64,000 nucleotides of DNA, taken from the NCBI GenBank assembly GCA_016717265.1, contig JADKFX010000001.1, forward strand, positions 2,988,501-3,052,500, in the 5' to 3' direction. Made by a program: the position numbers and the translations under genes. The DNA comes from Saprospiraceae bacterium. Lineage in GTDB: Bacteria > Bacteroidota > Bacteroidia > Chitinophagales > Saprospiraceae. How positions within the stretch are numbered: the stretch's first letter is position 1; the number at the start of each line of letters is the position of its first letter. Positions 19,700 to 29,432 of this stretch are shown piece by piece. Under the pieces are notes generated by a model that saw nothing but the letters and a program-made list of their open reading frames with translations, was not told where the DNA came from and searched no databases.

Positions 19700-21184
19700 T
19701 TATTTTGCCCACCACACTTTTGTAGTAATTGGAGTAAAAGCTGGAGTATTTGGATTCACCCTTCTGGAAATATCTGGATAGATTAATCGTTTTGGAAATG
19801 CACCTCCGGTTACCCCTTGAATTGAATAGGTAAACTGACCCGGAATATAACTGGGATTTACTTCACCATTCGGATTATATGCCGGAACACTTGATATTCT
19901 TGGGTAGCCTGTCCTATTGTGATCAAAATAAGATTCGTGACCTTGATTAACACTTCCTGCCCATTTCTGAACAATAATTGCTTCTAATTTTTGATCAAAC
20001 GTACCACCAGAAGGATATTTATAGTCACCATCTAATAAGGATTGTGGTGCTGTTAAACCAAATTTATTAAATGCTGCCTTGACACCATCGTAATAATTTG
20101 ATTCATCAGAACTATTACCAGCCCTCAAATTTGCTTCTGCTAACATAAAATGAATTTCATCTAATGAAAACAAATAAACGGGCGTTGTTGGAGAAAAATT
20201 GGCTTTGGAAGTTTTGTCACCTGGGGTAACTGAAGTCAATTCATTAAAATCTCCTTGAGCCAATGCAAAATGACCTGTAGCACCTGTAGTAAAATAAGCA
20301 TCTAACCTTGGATCTGCATGCAATTGTAAAAATGAAAGAAAAGTAAAACTTGCTCTTAAATTCGTAGCAACATTTAATTGTCTCACATTGTTTTCATACA
20401 AAGGATTTGACCGATTTGCTTCATCAATAAACACATCAATTGTCGCTGCTTCCTGCAAAAAATTATTAGTCGCTAATAAGTCTTTAATTTTAACAAGAGC
20501 ATCTGCTTTTCTTGCACTTTCAGTTTGACGAAGATAAATTTTCAATTTTAATGTATTTGCAAATCTTACCCAGCTATTGATTTGAGCAGTTCTATTCGTT
20601 CCACCAAAAACAAAATCTGTAGTCAATGCCGTATTTGTGGCTGCTGAAAAATCTTTTGATAAAGCCTCGTTTAAAGCGGATATCATTCCATCATAAACAA
20701 CTTCACCATCATCCCATTTTGGTTTAGAAAGGCTTTCCCCCTTTAACGCTTCCGTGTATGGAATTTTATCATAAAAATCAGCTAATAACTGAAATCCATA
20801 GGTCTGCATACACACTGCTTGTAAATATGCATTCCAATTACCAGATGCCGATGCTTGTCTCTTGATTTCTTCAAAATCAACTAAACCATCACTAAACATT
20901 TCTGTCCATGCAATTTCTAAATCTTTATCTGTTAAATCATAGGAGTCAATGTCTTTATACTGAGATGCAATATGACTTTGCGTCCAGTGCTGTGACCATA
21001 ATCCTCCTAAAAGTGCATAATCACCTGCCATCGCCGATGCTATCTGCATTTGAGCGTTTGGCAAAATCAAATCTAAGCTAACCTGTGAAGGATTATTTGG
21101 ATCTGTATTTACATCTAACCAGTCATTACAAGATCCAAATAGTATTATACAAAGAACAATATTTAATTTTAATATATTTTTCAT
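19700..21184 (-). CDS. SusD/RagB-family nutrient-binding outer-membrane lipoprotein (SusD-like 2)
   Basis: The 494-residue protein has a lipoprotein signal (LCIILFGSC, Cys 19) followed by NDWLDVNTDPNNPSQV, the hallmark N-terminus of the SusD-like 2 family. The body is the helical TPR-like fold (for example AICMQTYGFQLLADFYDKIPYTEALKG-type helices near 115-150). It acts as the lid over the SusC barrel and captures ligand at the cell surface. It sits 19 bp after the SusC gene. The SusD-like 2 subfamily is often found with peptide or undefined substrates and without glycosidases, as here. Confidence 0.93.
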   Translation of the reverse strand: MKNILKLNIVLCIILFGSCNDWLDVNTDPNNPSQVSLDLILPNAQMQIASAMAGDYALLGGLWSQHWTQSHIASQYKDIDSYDLTDKDLEIAWTEMFSDGLVDFEEIKRQASASGNWNAYLQAVCMQTYGFQLLADFYDKIPYTEALKGESLSKPKWDDGEVVYDGMISALNEALSKDFSAATNTALTTDFVFGGTNRTAQINSWVRFANTLKLKIYLRQTESARKADALVKIKDLLATNNFLQEAATIDVFIDEANRSNPLYENNVRQLNVATNLRASFTFLSFLQLHADPRLDAYFTTGATGHFALAQGDFNELTSVTPGDKTSKANFSPTTPVYLFSLDEIHFMLAEANLRAGNSSDESNYYDGVKAAFNKFGLTAPQSLLDGDYKYPSGGTFDQKLEAIIVQKWAGSVNQGHESYFDHNRTGYPRISSVPAYNPNGEVNPSYIPGQFTYSIQGVTGGAFPKRLIYPDISRRVNPNTPAFTPITTKVWWAK

Positions 21185-21203
21185 ACTTAAATAAATTAAT
21201 AAA

Positions 21204-24200
21204 TTAATATTTAAAATTTACAGTAATCCCGTAACTTGAACTAGATGGAGCAGAGGAGAACTCTCCAAGCTGACGATCTAATGAAGTACCGAATGTATTT
21301 GATTCAGGATCCACAAAATGATTATCAGATGGCGTCCATATAGCTAAATTTCTTCCCCAAACTGAGATTGAATTCAAATGAAACATAGAGCCTTTAACAA
21401 GGTTAAAATTAGGGCTCCAAGTCAAGGAAACATTTCTCAATTTAAAGAAGGTTTTATCTAATACGTGATTGTACTCATAAGATGGTGTTGCTCCATAATA
21501 TGTAAATACATCTGCTCTTGATATCGGTGTTGTATTTTCTGAAAATGTTCCATCCCCATTATCAATTACAGAATTTGGTACAATCCAAGGTTCTCTGTCA
21601 TTGTATTGTGTATTATAAGCATTCCCAACAAAATAATTTAATCTTGCGGTATAAGAATAAAAAAGTCCTCCTTTTCTATAATCACAATTTGCACCTAATG
21701 TCCATGACTTATAACGTAAACTTGTACCTATGCCTGTGATAAAGTCAGGATTTATGGTACCTCTATATACTTTTTCTTCACTTTGCAATGGCAAGCCAGT
21801 GGCACCATTTACAATAATATTGCCGTTTGGATCTCTTTTTACGTCAGGCGTATAAATGGTACCAACAGGTTTACCAATTTCCGCTCTTAATTCCGTATTA
21901 TAAACATCATTCAATAATAAACTGGTAGATGTATCAACTCCTAATGACAATACTTTATTTGTGTTTTTAGAGTAATTCCAACTTACTGACCATTCAAAAT
22001 TCTTTGTACGAATAGGAACTAAATCTAGTAAAAGTTCGATTCCAGTATTTTGGATTTCACCTAGGTTTACAACTTGAAATCTGTAACCTGATGTTGGATC
22101 AATATCTATTTCAATAATTTGATCATTTGTTCTTTTATCATACCAAGAGAAATCTACTCCAATTCTTTTTGAAAATAAATTTGCTTCAACTCCAAATTCA
22201 AGTTCATCTGTTATTTCTGGCTTTAAATTAGGGTTACCAATACGATCTCCTACTTCAAACGAGTTTACGCCACCAATTGGAAAATTTACAAATCCAAAAC
22301 CACCAGCTCTTGATTGTGCTCCCGCGTAAACAGGGTTAATTCTGTATGGCTTTGCATCATTGCCTGTAAAAGCATATCCTGCTCTGAGTTTAAGATAATT
22401 AAACATGGTAGGTAAGGTAAATCCTTCAGATAAAACAGCTCCTACTGTAAAGCCTGGGTAGAAAAATGAATTATTCTCTTTTGGCAAGGTACTAGACCAG
22501 TCATTCCGAGCTTGTGCGCCTAAATATAACCAATTATTAAAACCTAAAGTCGCCGTACCATAAACACCAATGAGTCTCCGTTTTTCATAAATTGTATTCG
22601 TAACGGGCTGTGTAGTTGTATTTGACAAATTGTAAAATCCTGGTATTGACAAATTGGTAACTTCTGTTGAAAATGAACGGAAATCAGATTGGTTTGCATT
22701 ATGGCCCGCCAATAAACTTAAATCCCATGAGGAATTTAATGGAATGTCATAGGTAAGAAAGAAATCTGAATTTAATTGCTTATTTGTAATGTTAGCTTCT
22801 GCCACTTTACCAACCACATCATTTGCAGGATCATTAGGAGATCCAGCTGTAATTCTAGCTACGTTTCCATATTCTAATATAGTTGCATTCCCATAATCAC
22901 CTCCAACTCTCCAATTTACTTTAAAATTTTTAAATAAATCGTAGGTAAATTGCATATTACCTATTACCCTATTTTCATTAAAATTATTACCTGTTTCATT
23001 TAAAATGAAATATGGATTCTGTGCGTATAAAGTATGGAAATTATCTAAGTTATAAAACTTATTCTTATAATCCGCATAATCCAAAATTGAATGATCTCTT
23101 GGCACTTGAATAATTTCTTGCCAAATAACTTTTCCTGCACCAGCATCATCTCCTTGACCACTTGCTACTGCATCCAAGTTTTTAACGATAAAATTAACAC
23201 CAGTGCTAATCGTTAACTTTTTAAAGGAAGTACCTCCATTAAAAGAGAAGCTGTTTCTAACCAATTTATCTTTATCAAGTGGTATAATTCCATCAGAATT
23301 TAAATAAGAATAGCCGAGTCTAAAACTTGAGGATTCATTTCCACCACTAATTCCGAAGGAATGATCTTGCGTTTGACCAACTTCTAAAAAATCTTTTTGA
23401 TTATCTTCAAGTACAACAAATGGCTTTAGCAGTTGTGAATTATCTACGACATTACCCCATAAGCGATCTCTACCATCTGCTCTAGGTCCCCAACTTCCAT
23501 TTTCTTCATAGGCAAATAAACCACTCCATCCTTGTCCATAAGAATTTTGCAAATGTGGAACTCTCAAAACCCTGGATTGGGAATAGGAGCCACTATATTC
23601 AACTGATAGTTTCTCGTTTTTCTTTCCAGATTTTGTAGTCACTAAAATTACACCTGCAGCGCCCCGGCTTCCATATAAAGCTGTTGCAGCACTACCTCTC
23701 AAAATGGATACATTTTCAATATCATTCGGATTCAAATCACTAAATTGATTACCATAATCTGCAGATCTATTAAAATCATCTGAAGAATTATTTGTGTTTG
23801 TAATCCCATTATTGGTTCTATTGTTAACTGGAACTCCATCAACAACCATTAACGGCTCTGTCCGGCCTGTGACGCTGGCAAATCCACGAATGGATATCGA
23901 AGATGATGCTCCTGGGGAACCAGAATTGGTTTGAATCGTCAACCCAGGAACCCTCCCGGAGAGTGCATCCAAAACATTTGAATTTCGAGTTTGCGTAATC
24001 GTTGCATTATTTACGCTTGATGATGCATAACCGAGTGTTTTCTTTTCCTTAGAAATACCAAGGGCTGTAACCACTGCTTCTTCTAACAACACGCCTTCTT
24101 CCAATGACACATCAATTAAATTTGATGTAGCCAATGAAATTTCTTGAGAATTATATCCTATGTAGCTAATAACTACGACGTTTACCCCACTGGGTAAGCT

Positions 24201-24380
24201 TAAGGAATAATTCCCATTAATGTCTGTAACAGTTCCTGCATCGGTGCCTTTACCCAACACATTGGCCCCTATTAAGGGATTTCCACCTTTATCAGTAATA
24301 GTTCCTTTAATCATCCGTTGGGCATGTGCCATTTGCAGGATGATGAAAAGGGACAGAAAAACGAATAAAACTTTCTTCAT
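21204..24380 (-). CDS. SusC/RagA-family TonB-dependent outer-membrane transporter
   Basis: The 1058-residue protein has a signal peptide (1-20, cleaved after MAHA), a carboxypeptidase-regulatory-like beta-sandwich (about 22-100, GTITDKGGNPLIGANVLGKG), a plug domain (about 105-230, with SISIRGFASV, LMVVDGVPVNN and LYGSRGAAGVILVTTKSG) and a large TonB-dependent beta-barrel ending in an aromatic residue (TVNFKY). It imports nutrients across the outer membrane using the TonB-ExbB-ExbD proton motive system. It is the first gene of the SusC-SusD-Ig-lipid-binding operon with its own promoter upstream. No carbohydrate enzyme is nearby; peptide import is a reasonable inference. Confidence 0.96.
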   Translation of the reverse strand: MKKVLFVFLSLFIILQMAHAQRMIKGTITDKGGNPLIGANVLGKGTDAGTVTDINGNYSLSLPSGVNVVVISYIGYNSQEISLATSNLIDVSLEEGVLLEEAVVTALGISKEKKTLGYASSSVNNATITQTRNSNVLDALSGRVPGLTIQTNSGSPGASSSISIRGFASVTGRTEPLMVVDGVPVNNRTNNGITNTNNSSDDFNRSADYGNQFSDLNPNDIENVSILRGSAATALYGSRGAAGVILVTTKSGKKNEKLSVEYSGSYSQSRVLRVPHLQNSYGQGWSGLFAYEENGSWGPRADGRDRLWGNVVDNSQLLKPFVVLEDNQKDFLEVGQTQDHSFGISGGNESSSFRLGYSYLNSDGIIPLDKDKLVRNSFSFNGGTSFKKLTISTGVNFIVKNLDAVASGQGDDAGAGKVIWQEIIQVPRDHSILDYADYKNKFYNLDNFHTLYAQNPYFILNETGNNFNENRVIGNMQFTYDLFKNFKVNWRVGGDYGNATILEYGNVARITAGSPNDPANDVVGKVAEANITNKQLNSDFFLTYDIPLNSSWDLSLLAGHNANQSDFRSFSTEVTNLSIPGFYNLSNTTTQPVTNTIYEKRRLIGVYGTATLGFNNWLYLGAQARNDWSSTLPKENNSFFYPGFTVGAVLSEGFTLPTMFNYLKLRAGYAFTGNDAKPYRINPVYAGAQSRAGGFGFVNFPIGGVNSFEVGDRIGNPNLKPEITDELEFGVEANLFSKRIGVDFSWYDKRTNDQIIEIDIDPTSGYRFQVVNLGEIQNTGIELLLDLVPIRTKNFEWSVSWNYSKNTNKVLSLGVDTSTSLLLNDVYNTELRAEIGKPVGTIYTPDVKRDPNGNIIVNGATGLPLQSEEKVYRGTINPDFITGIGTSLRYKSWTLGANCDYRKGGLFYSYTARLNYFVGNAYNTQYNDREPWIVPNSVIDNGDGTFSENTTPISRADVFTYYGATPSYEYNHVLDKTFFKLRNVSLTWSPNFNLVKGSMFHLNSISVWGRNLAIWTPSDNHFVDPESNTFGTSLDRQLGEFSSAPSSSSYGITVNFKY

Positions 24381-24421
24381 AATTTGCTAAGTTTTAGTTT
24401 GCTTAATTTATTGTTAACCCC

Positions 24422-24450
24422 CAAAGATACTAGTCTTTGTAAATTCCAAA
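24422..24450 (-). promoter_or_regulatory. Promoter of the SusCD operon
   Basis: On the minus strand a TTTG (24450-24447) is followed after 17 bp by TATCTTTG (24429-24422), matching both elements of the Bacteroidota promoter. Transcription would start about 35 nt before the SusC ATG. Confidence 0.65.
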
Positions 24451-24533
24451 AGAAATTGGTTAAGAAAATCTTAAGTTTTTTTCAATAAATTATACATTAT
24501 TTATAACCATATTTATAAATATCTATATAACAA

Positions 24534-25247
24534 CTATTTAAGACATTTTAAGTACATTGGAATCACATTTTCCAAACCCAAATAAATAGCATCACAGACC
24601 AAAGAATGACCGATTGACACCTCCAAAAGATTGCTTAATTGCTGTTTATAGTATTTTAAATTCTGTAAATTAAGATCATGACCAGCATTTATACCTATAC
24701 CTAATTCAGCCGCTCTATCCGCTACCAAAATGTGATTTTTAACTGCCACTTCCTGGTCTGATTCATAGGTCTTGGCATAATCCCCGGTATATAATTCAAT
24801 ACGATCTGCTTCCACTTCTTTAGCCCAAATTAGCATCTCTGGATCTGGATCCATAAAAAGAGAAACCCGAATGCCTATGTCTTTAAACCGCTTGATAATA
24901 GGAATCAGGAATTCTCTATGAGTCTCGATATCCCAACCTTGATCAGAGGTTAATACATTCGGTGCATCGGGCACTAAAGTTACCTGGGCCGGTTTGTTTT
25001 TACAAACTAAGTCAATAAATTCAGGAGTTGGAAAACCCTCGATATTAAATTCTGTTTTTAAAACAGCTTTAAGGAGCGGAATATCAGAATACCGAATATG
25101 ACGTTGGTCTGGTCTTGGATGTACGGTTATGCCTTCCGCTCCAAAACGCTCACAATCAAGGGCCACTTTTATTAAATCCGGAAGATTCCCGCCTCTTGAA
25201 TTTCTTATTAATGCAATTTTATTGATATTTACGCTCAGTCTGGTCAT
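24534..25247 (-). CDS. pdxJ: Pyridoxine 5'-phosphate synthase
   Basis: The 237-residue TIM-barrel enzyme condenses 1-deoxyxylulose 5-phosphate with 3-amino-1-hydroxyacetone 1-phosphate to form pyridoxine 5'-phosphate (vitamin B6). Family motifs are clear: LSVNINKIALIRNSRG at the start, GITVHPRPDQRHIRYSD near residues 39-55, and ELGIGINAGHDLNL near residues 190-203. Length matches. The start is separated by only 23 bp from the divergent CPBP gene, so the two promoters must reach into each other's coding region. No other pdx gene is in the window. Confidence 0.96.
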   Translation of the reverse strand: MTRLSVNINKIALIRNSRGGNLPDLIKVALDCERFGAEGITVHPRPDQRHIRYSDIPLLKAVLKTEFNIEGFPTPEFIDLVCKNKPAQVTLVPDAPNVLTSDQGWDIETHREFLIPIIKRFKDIGIRVSLFMDPDPEMLIWAKEVEADRIELYTGDYAKTYESDQEVAVKNHILVADRAAELGIGINAGHDLNLQNLKYYKQQLSNLLEVSIGHSLVCDAIYLGLENVIPMYLKCLK

Positions 25248-25270
25248 AAAATTCCGGGTTTATTAAATAA

Positions 25271-26143
25271 ATGGTCAAAAATAATGGGATCTCGTTGCTT
25301 TTTTTTGTTGGATTTGTAATCCTTGGGTTATTAGCCAGCAATCTGTTGGTTTTAGGGTCCTATCTACTAAAAGGTGGAACCTTTGCTATAGCCTTGCAAT
25401 CTTCAGATGCAATTCTACAATCTATGAATGCATCAGAGTTACTCATATCTCAACTTTGCAGTCAGGTGTTTTCTCTTATTTTACCTGCTTTTCTTTATGC
25501 GAAGTTTAATCAAAATTTCAAAAAGGACTTAAATCATCAAATTTTTCGAATAGATTCCTTCATTCTGTTTTTAATCTTTTTCATAAGCTGTATTCCATTG
25601 GTAGGATTTAGCGCTTATCTTAATCAGTTAATCACTTTTCCAGAATGGATGAGTACTAATGAAAACCGTTTAAATGAGTTCATTCTTAAAATGCTTGACT
25701 TTAAATCTATTGGTGATTTAATTATAGGAATCATTGTAATTGCATTAATTCCTGCTATTGCTGAAGAATGGGTTTTTCGTGGAATTTTACAGAATCAATT
25801 CATTCGATGGACTCATAAACGATGGCTGAGTATAATCATTGGTGCTATAATTTTTTCAGCCATTCATATGCAATTTCAAGGGTTTTTACCCAGATTTGTT
25901 TTAGGTTTCGCTCTTGGATTTGTTTATTTATTTAGTGGAAATCTATGGTATTCAATACTTCTTCATTTTCTAAATAATGGAATTCAGGTAGTTGCTGCTT
26001 ATTTATATAAAGAGGAATTAACAAAACAAATGGAAGCTAAACCAGAGATGCCAAATTTATTAGGATTGAATATTAGTTTATTCATAATGCTCTTTACTGC
26101 TTATCTTATTATTTCAAAATACAATTTAAACAAACATGTTTAA
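25271..26143 (+). CDS. CPBP-family intramembrane glutamic endopeptidase
   Basis: The 290-residue membrane protein has about eight hydrophobic segments and the CPBP/Abi (Rce1-like) signature: E165-E166 with R170 (AEEWVFRG), H199 (IHMQ) and H232 with N235/N236 (HFLNN). Known family members cleave prenylated or membrane proteins; several in bacteria have unknown substrates. It overlaps cdsA by 8 bp and is the first gene of an operon with two phospholipid genes, suggesting an envelope role. Substrate unknown. Confidence 0.88.
   Translation: MVKNNGISLLFFVGFVILGLLASNLLVLGSYLLKGGTFAIALQSSDAILQSMNASELLISQLCSQVFSLILPAFLYAKFNQNFKKDLNHQIFRIDSFILFLIFFISCIPLVGFSAYLNQLITFPEWMSTNENRLNEFILKMLDFKSIGDLIIGIIVIALIPAIAEEWVFRGILQNQFIRWTHKRWLSIIIGAIIFSAIHMQFQGFLPRFVLGFALGFVYLFSGNLWYSILLHFLNNGIQVVAAYLYKEELTKQMEAKPEMPNLLGLNISLFIMLFTAYLIISKYNLNKHV
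25276..25283 (-). promoter_or_regulatory. Candidate -7 box (TATTTTTG) for pdxJ inside the CPBP gene
   Basis: A TAnnTTTG match on the minus strand within the first codons of the divergent gene, about 29 bp before the pdxJ ATG. No -33 TTG is seen. Confidence 0.3.
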
Positions 26144-26948
26144 AAGGAGCATTACCGGTGCAATCCTCGGACTTACTATAATAATAGGTCTGCTATACAC
26201 ATTCTGGTCGGCTGCATGTATCTTTTTAATAATTCTCTTATTTTCTACCCTTGAGTGGTTTGTACATTTTACAAAAAAACAAGGAGTATTTCAGTCTGCT
26301 TTTTTTGTAAGCATTCAAGCAATCATTGGCTTACTCCTATTGAATCTTATCCTTGTCCACGAAGTTACTTTTCCTTATGATTTAATTCTTAAATTGAATG
26401 TAATTGTAGTTTTTATATTATTTTTATTTGGATATTCTTTATTCTTAAAAACAGAATACTCGTTTTATTATGCCTGGTATGCTGGAATTTTTTATATAGG
26501 ATTACCAATTCTGGTGGGAATCGCATTTTTATATCAAGACTATAATGCTCATAAGTATATTATATTAGGCCTTATAATTCTGAATTGGAGCAATGATACC
26601 TTTGCTTATATTACTGGAAGATGGATCGGCAAAACACTCATGGCACCTGATATTTCTCCAAAAAAAACCATCGAAGGAGCTTTTGGAGGATTGTGCGCAG
26701 CCATCCTTGCGGCATGGATTGTAAATGAGTATTTATTTATCCATTCGTTTCCCTTTATTAAGATACTATTTTTAGGAATTGGGGTTTGGCTTTCTGGGAC
26801 TATTGGGGATCTATATGAATCTAAAATGAAACGTCTTGCAGGTATCAAAGACAGTGGCAATCTATTACCAGGACATGGTGGATTTCTAGATCGATTCGAT
26901 AGTTTTTTTTATATAATACCAGTAGGTATTTTTATTTTGTTATTTTAA
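26136..26948 (+). CDS. cdsA: Phosphatidate cytidylyltransferase (CDP-diacylglycerol synthase)
   Basis: The 270-residue polytopic membrane enzyme makes CDP-diacylglycerol from phosphatidate and CTP. The family signature lies near residues 228-250: ESKMKRLAGIKDSGNLLPGHGG followed by LDRFDS. Upstream the NWSNDTFAYITGRWIG and SPKKTIEGAFGG blocks are also typical. It overlaps the CPBP gene by 8 bp and precedes psd by 12 bp, so CDP-diacylglycerol production and phosphatidylethanolamine production are co-transcribed. The phosphatidylserine synthase that would link them is not in this window. Confidence 0.95.
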   Translation: MFKRSITGAILGLTIIIGLLYTFWSAACIFLIILLFSTLEWFVHFTKKQGVFQSAFFVSIQAIIGLLLLNLILVHEVTFPYDLILKLNVIVVFILFLFGYSLFLKTEYSFYYAWYAGIFYIGLPILVGIAFLYQDYNAHKYIILGLIILNWSNDTFAYITGRWIGKTLMAPDISPKKTIEGAFGGLCAAILAAWIVNEYLFIHSFPFIKILFLGIGVWLSGTIGDLYESKMKRLAGIKDSGNLLPGHGGFLDRFDSFFYIIPVGIFILLF

Positions 26949-26960
26949 TTATTAATAAAT

Positions 26961-27611
26961 ATGTACATTCATAAGGAAGGTAAAATCTGGGTTTTGAGCT
27001 CATTGATTTTATATGTTATTTTGATTCAGATCGTTCAACATTTTGTTGCTATTTTATTCTGGCCAATAGTAATTCTGTATGGTATTTTCTTTTGTCTTAT
27101 TCTGAATTTTTTCAGAAATCCAATTCGCAAAATTCCTGAAATTAATGATTCCATTGTTTATGCACCTGCAGATGGTAAAGTTGTTGTTATTGAAGAAGTA
27201 ATGGAAACAGAATATTTTAAAGACAAACGTAAATTGGTTAGTATTTTTATGAACCCTCTTAATGTTCATAGTAATCGGTATCCAATTTCTGGAGTTGTGA
27301 AATATTCTAAATATCATCCCGGAAAATATCTTGTTGCCTGGCATCCAAAATCTTCAACCGAAAACGAACGCACAACTGTAGTTGTAGAGCGAAAAGATGG
27401 AGTGCAAATTTTAATGCGTCAAATTGCAGGTGCACTAGCCCGTAGAATTTGCTGCTATGCTAAAGCCGGTGAAACCGCTGTACAAGGTGAAGACTTTGGT
27501 TTTATTAAATTCGGCTCAAGAGTGGATCTCTATTTACCATTGCAGGCTGAAATTAAAGTCACATTAAATCAGGTTGTAAAAGGTAATTTAGATGTGATTG
27601 CTAAAATTTAA
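26961..27611 (+). CDS. psd: Phosphatidylserine decarboxylase proenzyme, short bacterial form
   Basis: The 216-residue protein is the compact PSD type. Residues 10-50 form one or two membrane segments. The catalytic core has YAPADGKV (about 67-74), NVHSNRYP (His103), and the autocleavage site G185-S186 within IKFGSRVDLYLP, where the serine becomes the pyruvoyl cofactor. It converts phosphatidylserine to phosphatidylethanolamine at the inner membrane. Third gene of the CPBP-cdsA-psd operon. The paralogue PsdB/archaetidylserine decarboxylase is an alternative name, but the context supports Psd. Confidence 0.93.
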   Translation: MYIHKEGKIWVLSSLILYVILIQIVQHFVAILFWPIVILYGIFFCLILNFFRNPIRKIPEINDSIVYAPADGKVVVIEEVMETEYFKDKRKLVSIFMNPLNVHSNRYPISGVVKYSKYHPGKYLVAWHPKSSTENERTTVVVERKDGVQILMRQIAGALARRICCYAKAGETAVQGEDFGFIKFGSRVDLYLPLQAEIKVTLNQVVKGNLDVIAKI

Positions 27612-27746
27612 AACCAGACCTGTTAAGTTTTATTAGGCTATCTACCGTATCCAACTTTAGTTTAGACTAGCAAAATTTATAAACTAGCAGAACCCTTTTA
27701 GAAAACAACTTCTACTATTTACTAGCTAACAAACGCTATCAGGCTC

Positions 27747-29258
27747 TTATATTTTAATTGGCTTCATTTGTGGGAAAAGCAAGACTTCCTGAATAGCTTC
27801 CTGACCGGTGAGCATCATGGTAAGTCTATCAATTCCAATGCCCAATCCAGATGTTGGTGGCATTCCATATTCCAATGATAAAAGAAAATCTTCATCCATG
27901 GCCATCGCTTCTTCATCACCGCGTGCTGCTAATTGTAATTGATCTTCAAAACGCTGACGTTGGTCTATTGGATCATTTAATTCTGTGTATGCATTCGCAA
28001 TTTCTTTTGAATTAACATACAATTCAAATCGCTCCACTAATCTTGCTTTTGTTCTATGCTTTTTGGCTAGCGGAGTCATTTCAATAGGATAATCAATAAT
28101 ATAGGTGGGCTGAATTAAAACATGTTCTACCAATTCAGAAAAGATTACATCAATTAATTTACCAGAACCCATGGATTCATCAATTTCCAGATGTTTGGAT
28201 TTACAAAATGCTTTTAATTCAGATTCTGATTTACCTTCAACATCAAATCCTGCATACTCATTAATTGCATCATACATGCTTAATCTGCGGAAAGGCTTTT
28301 TGAAATCTATTTCATAGTCCCCTATCATCACTGTTGTTTTCTCATTTACGGCTAAAACAACTTTTTCCAACATGGTTTCCACCATTTCCATCATCCAGAT
28401 ATAATCTTTGTATGCAACATATATTTCCATGGAAGTAAACTCCGGATTATGGGTTCGATCCATGCCTTCATTTCGGAACATTTTACCAAATTCATAAACT
28501 CCATCAAAACCACCAACAATCAAACGCTTTAAATATAATTCATTAGCAATTCTTAGAAATAGAGGTATATCTAATGCATTGTGATGTGTTTTAAAAGGTC
28601 TTGCAGCTGCACCTCCATGAATACTTTGCAAAACAGGTGTTTCTACTTCCAACCAACCTTGCGTATTAAAATAATTACGCATCTCCTGAATAATATGTGT
28701 GCGCTTTAAAAAAATTGAACGAACATGGGGGTTGACTATTAAATCTACATAACGATGGCGATACCGCTGCTCTGGATCTGTAAATGCATCATGCTTATTG
28801 CCTTCTGCATCCACTTTAACAATCGGCAATGGATGTAAAGATTTACTTAATAGCTTGAATTCAGAAACATGTACAGAAATTTCTCCTACTTTAGTCCGAA
28901 ATACATATCCAGAAATTCCAATAAAATCTCCAATATCAATTAATTTCTTAAATAAGACATCATAAATCGTTTTGTCTTCATCAGGACAAACCTCATCCCG
29001 CTTTATATAAAATTGAATTTTACCTTCACTATCTTGCAATTCGGCAAAACACGCTTTGCCCATATCTCTAACCATCATTAATCTTCCCGCTAATCGCACC
29101 TCCTTAAATGCGTCTGGATGCGTATCGAAATTCTTTTTTATATGAAGTGAAAAGGCATTCACATCATATGCTTCAGGTGGATATGGATTAATCCCTAAAT
29201 TTCTTATTTCCGCCAAAGAATTCCTGCGGATAATTTCTTGCTCACTAAGATTCTGCAT
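27747..29258 (-). CDS. lysS: Lysyl-tRNA synthetase, class II
   Basis: The 503-residue enzyme charges tRNA-Lys. It has an N-terminal OB-fold anticodon-binding domain (about 55-165, [15 protein letters not shown]) and the class II catalytic domain: motif 1 around 195-220 ([21 protein letters not shown]), motif 2 around 265-280 ([16 protein letters not shown]) and motif 3 at the end ([18 protein letters not shown]). Length is normal. The gene is convergent with psd and has its own promoter 18 bp before the ATG. No terminator hairpin was found downstream. Confidence 0.98.
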   Translation of the reverse strand: MQNLSEQEIIRRNSLAEIRNLGINPYPPEAYDVNAFSLHIKKNFDTHPDAFKEVRLAGRLMMVRDMGKACFAELQDSEGKIQFYIKRDEVCPDEDKTIYDVLFKKLIDIGDFIGISGYVFRTKVGEISVHVSEFKLLSKSLHPLPIVKVDAEGNKHDAFTDPEQRYRHRYVDLIVNPHVRSIFLKRTHIIQEMRNYFNTQGWLEVETPVLQSIHGGAAARPFKTHHNALDIPLFLRIANELYLKRLIVGGFDGVYEFGKMFRNEGMDRTHNPEFTSMEIYVAYKDYIWMMEMVETMLEKVVLAVNEKTTVMIGDYEIDFKKPFRRLSMYDAINEYAGFDVEGKSESELKAFCKSKHLEIDESMGSGKLIDVIFSELVEHVLIQPTYIIDYPIEMTPLAKKHRTKARLVERFELYVNSKEIANAYTELNDPIDQRQRFEDQLQLAARGDEEAMAMDEDFLLSLEYGMPPTSGLGIGIDRLTMMLTGQEAIQEVLLFPQMKPIKI

Positions 29259-29275
29259 ATTGAATATTGAATCTG

Positions 29276-29305
29276 CAAATATAAACCGAAATCTTTAAAA
29301 ACAAA
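29276..29305 (-). promoter_or_regulatory. lysS promoter
   Basis: On the minus strand TTTG (29305-29302) is followed after 18 bp by TATATTTG (29283-29276), a full Bacteroidota consensus. The predicted leader is about 10 nt, with no Shine-Dalgarno. Confidence 0.7.
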
Positions 29306-29432
29306 GGAGCTTCCGATGCCCTTATCTCTAATTGATTCACAGGATCCCTTTATTGCATGGATGTTTCGTGCATTTCTTGTTTGCATACATGGTGGGATTT
29401 GCAAAGTTCTATTTAAGCTAGAATCCTTGTAA

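Noticed and set aside
24480..24540. AT-rich palindrome (ATATTTATAAATAT) as a terminator for pdxJ
   Set aside because: The stem has no GC core; it would not be stable enough.
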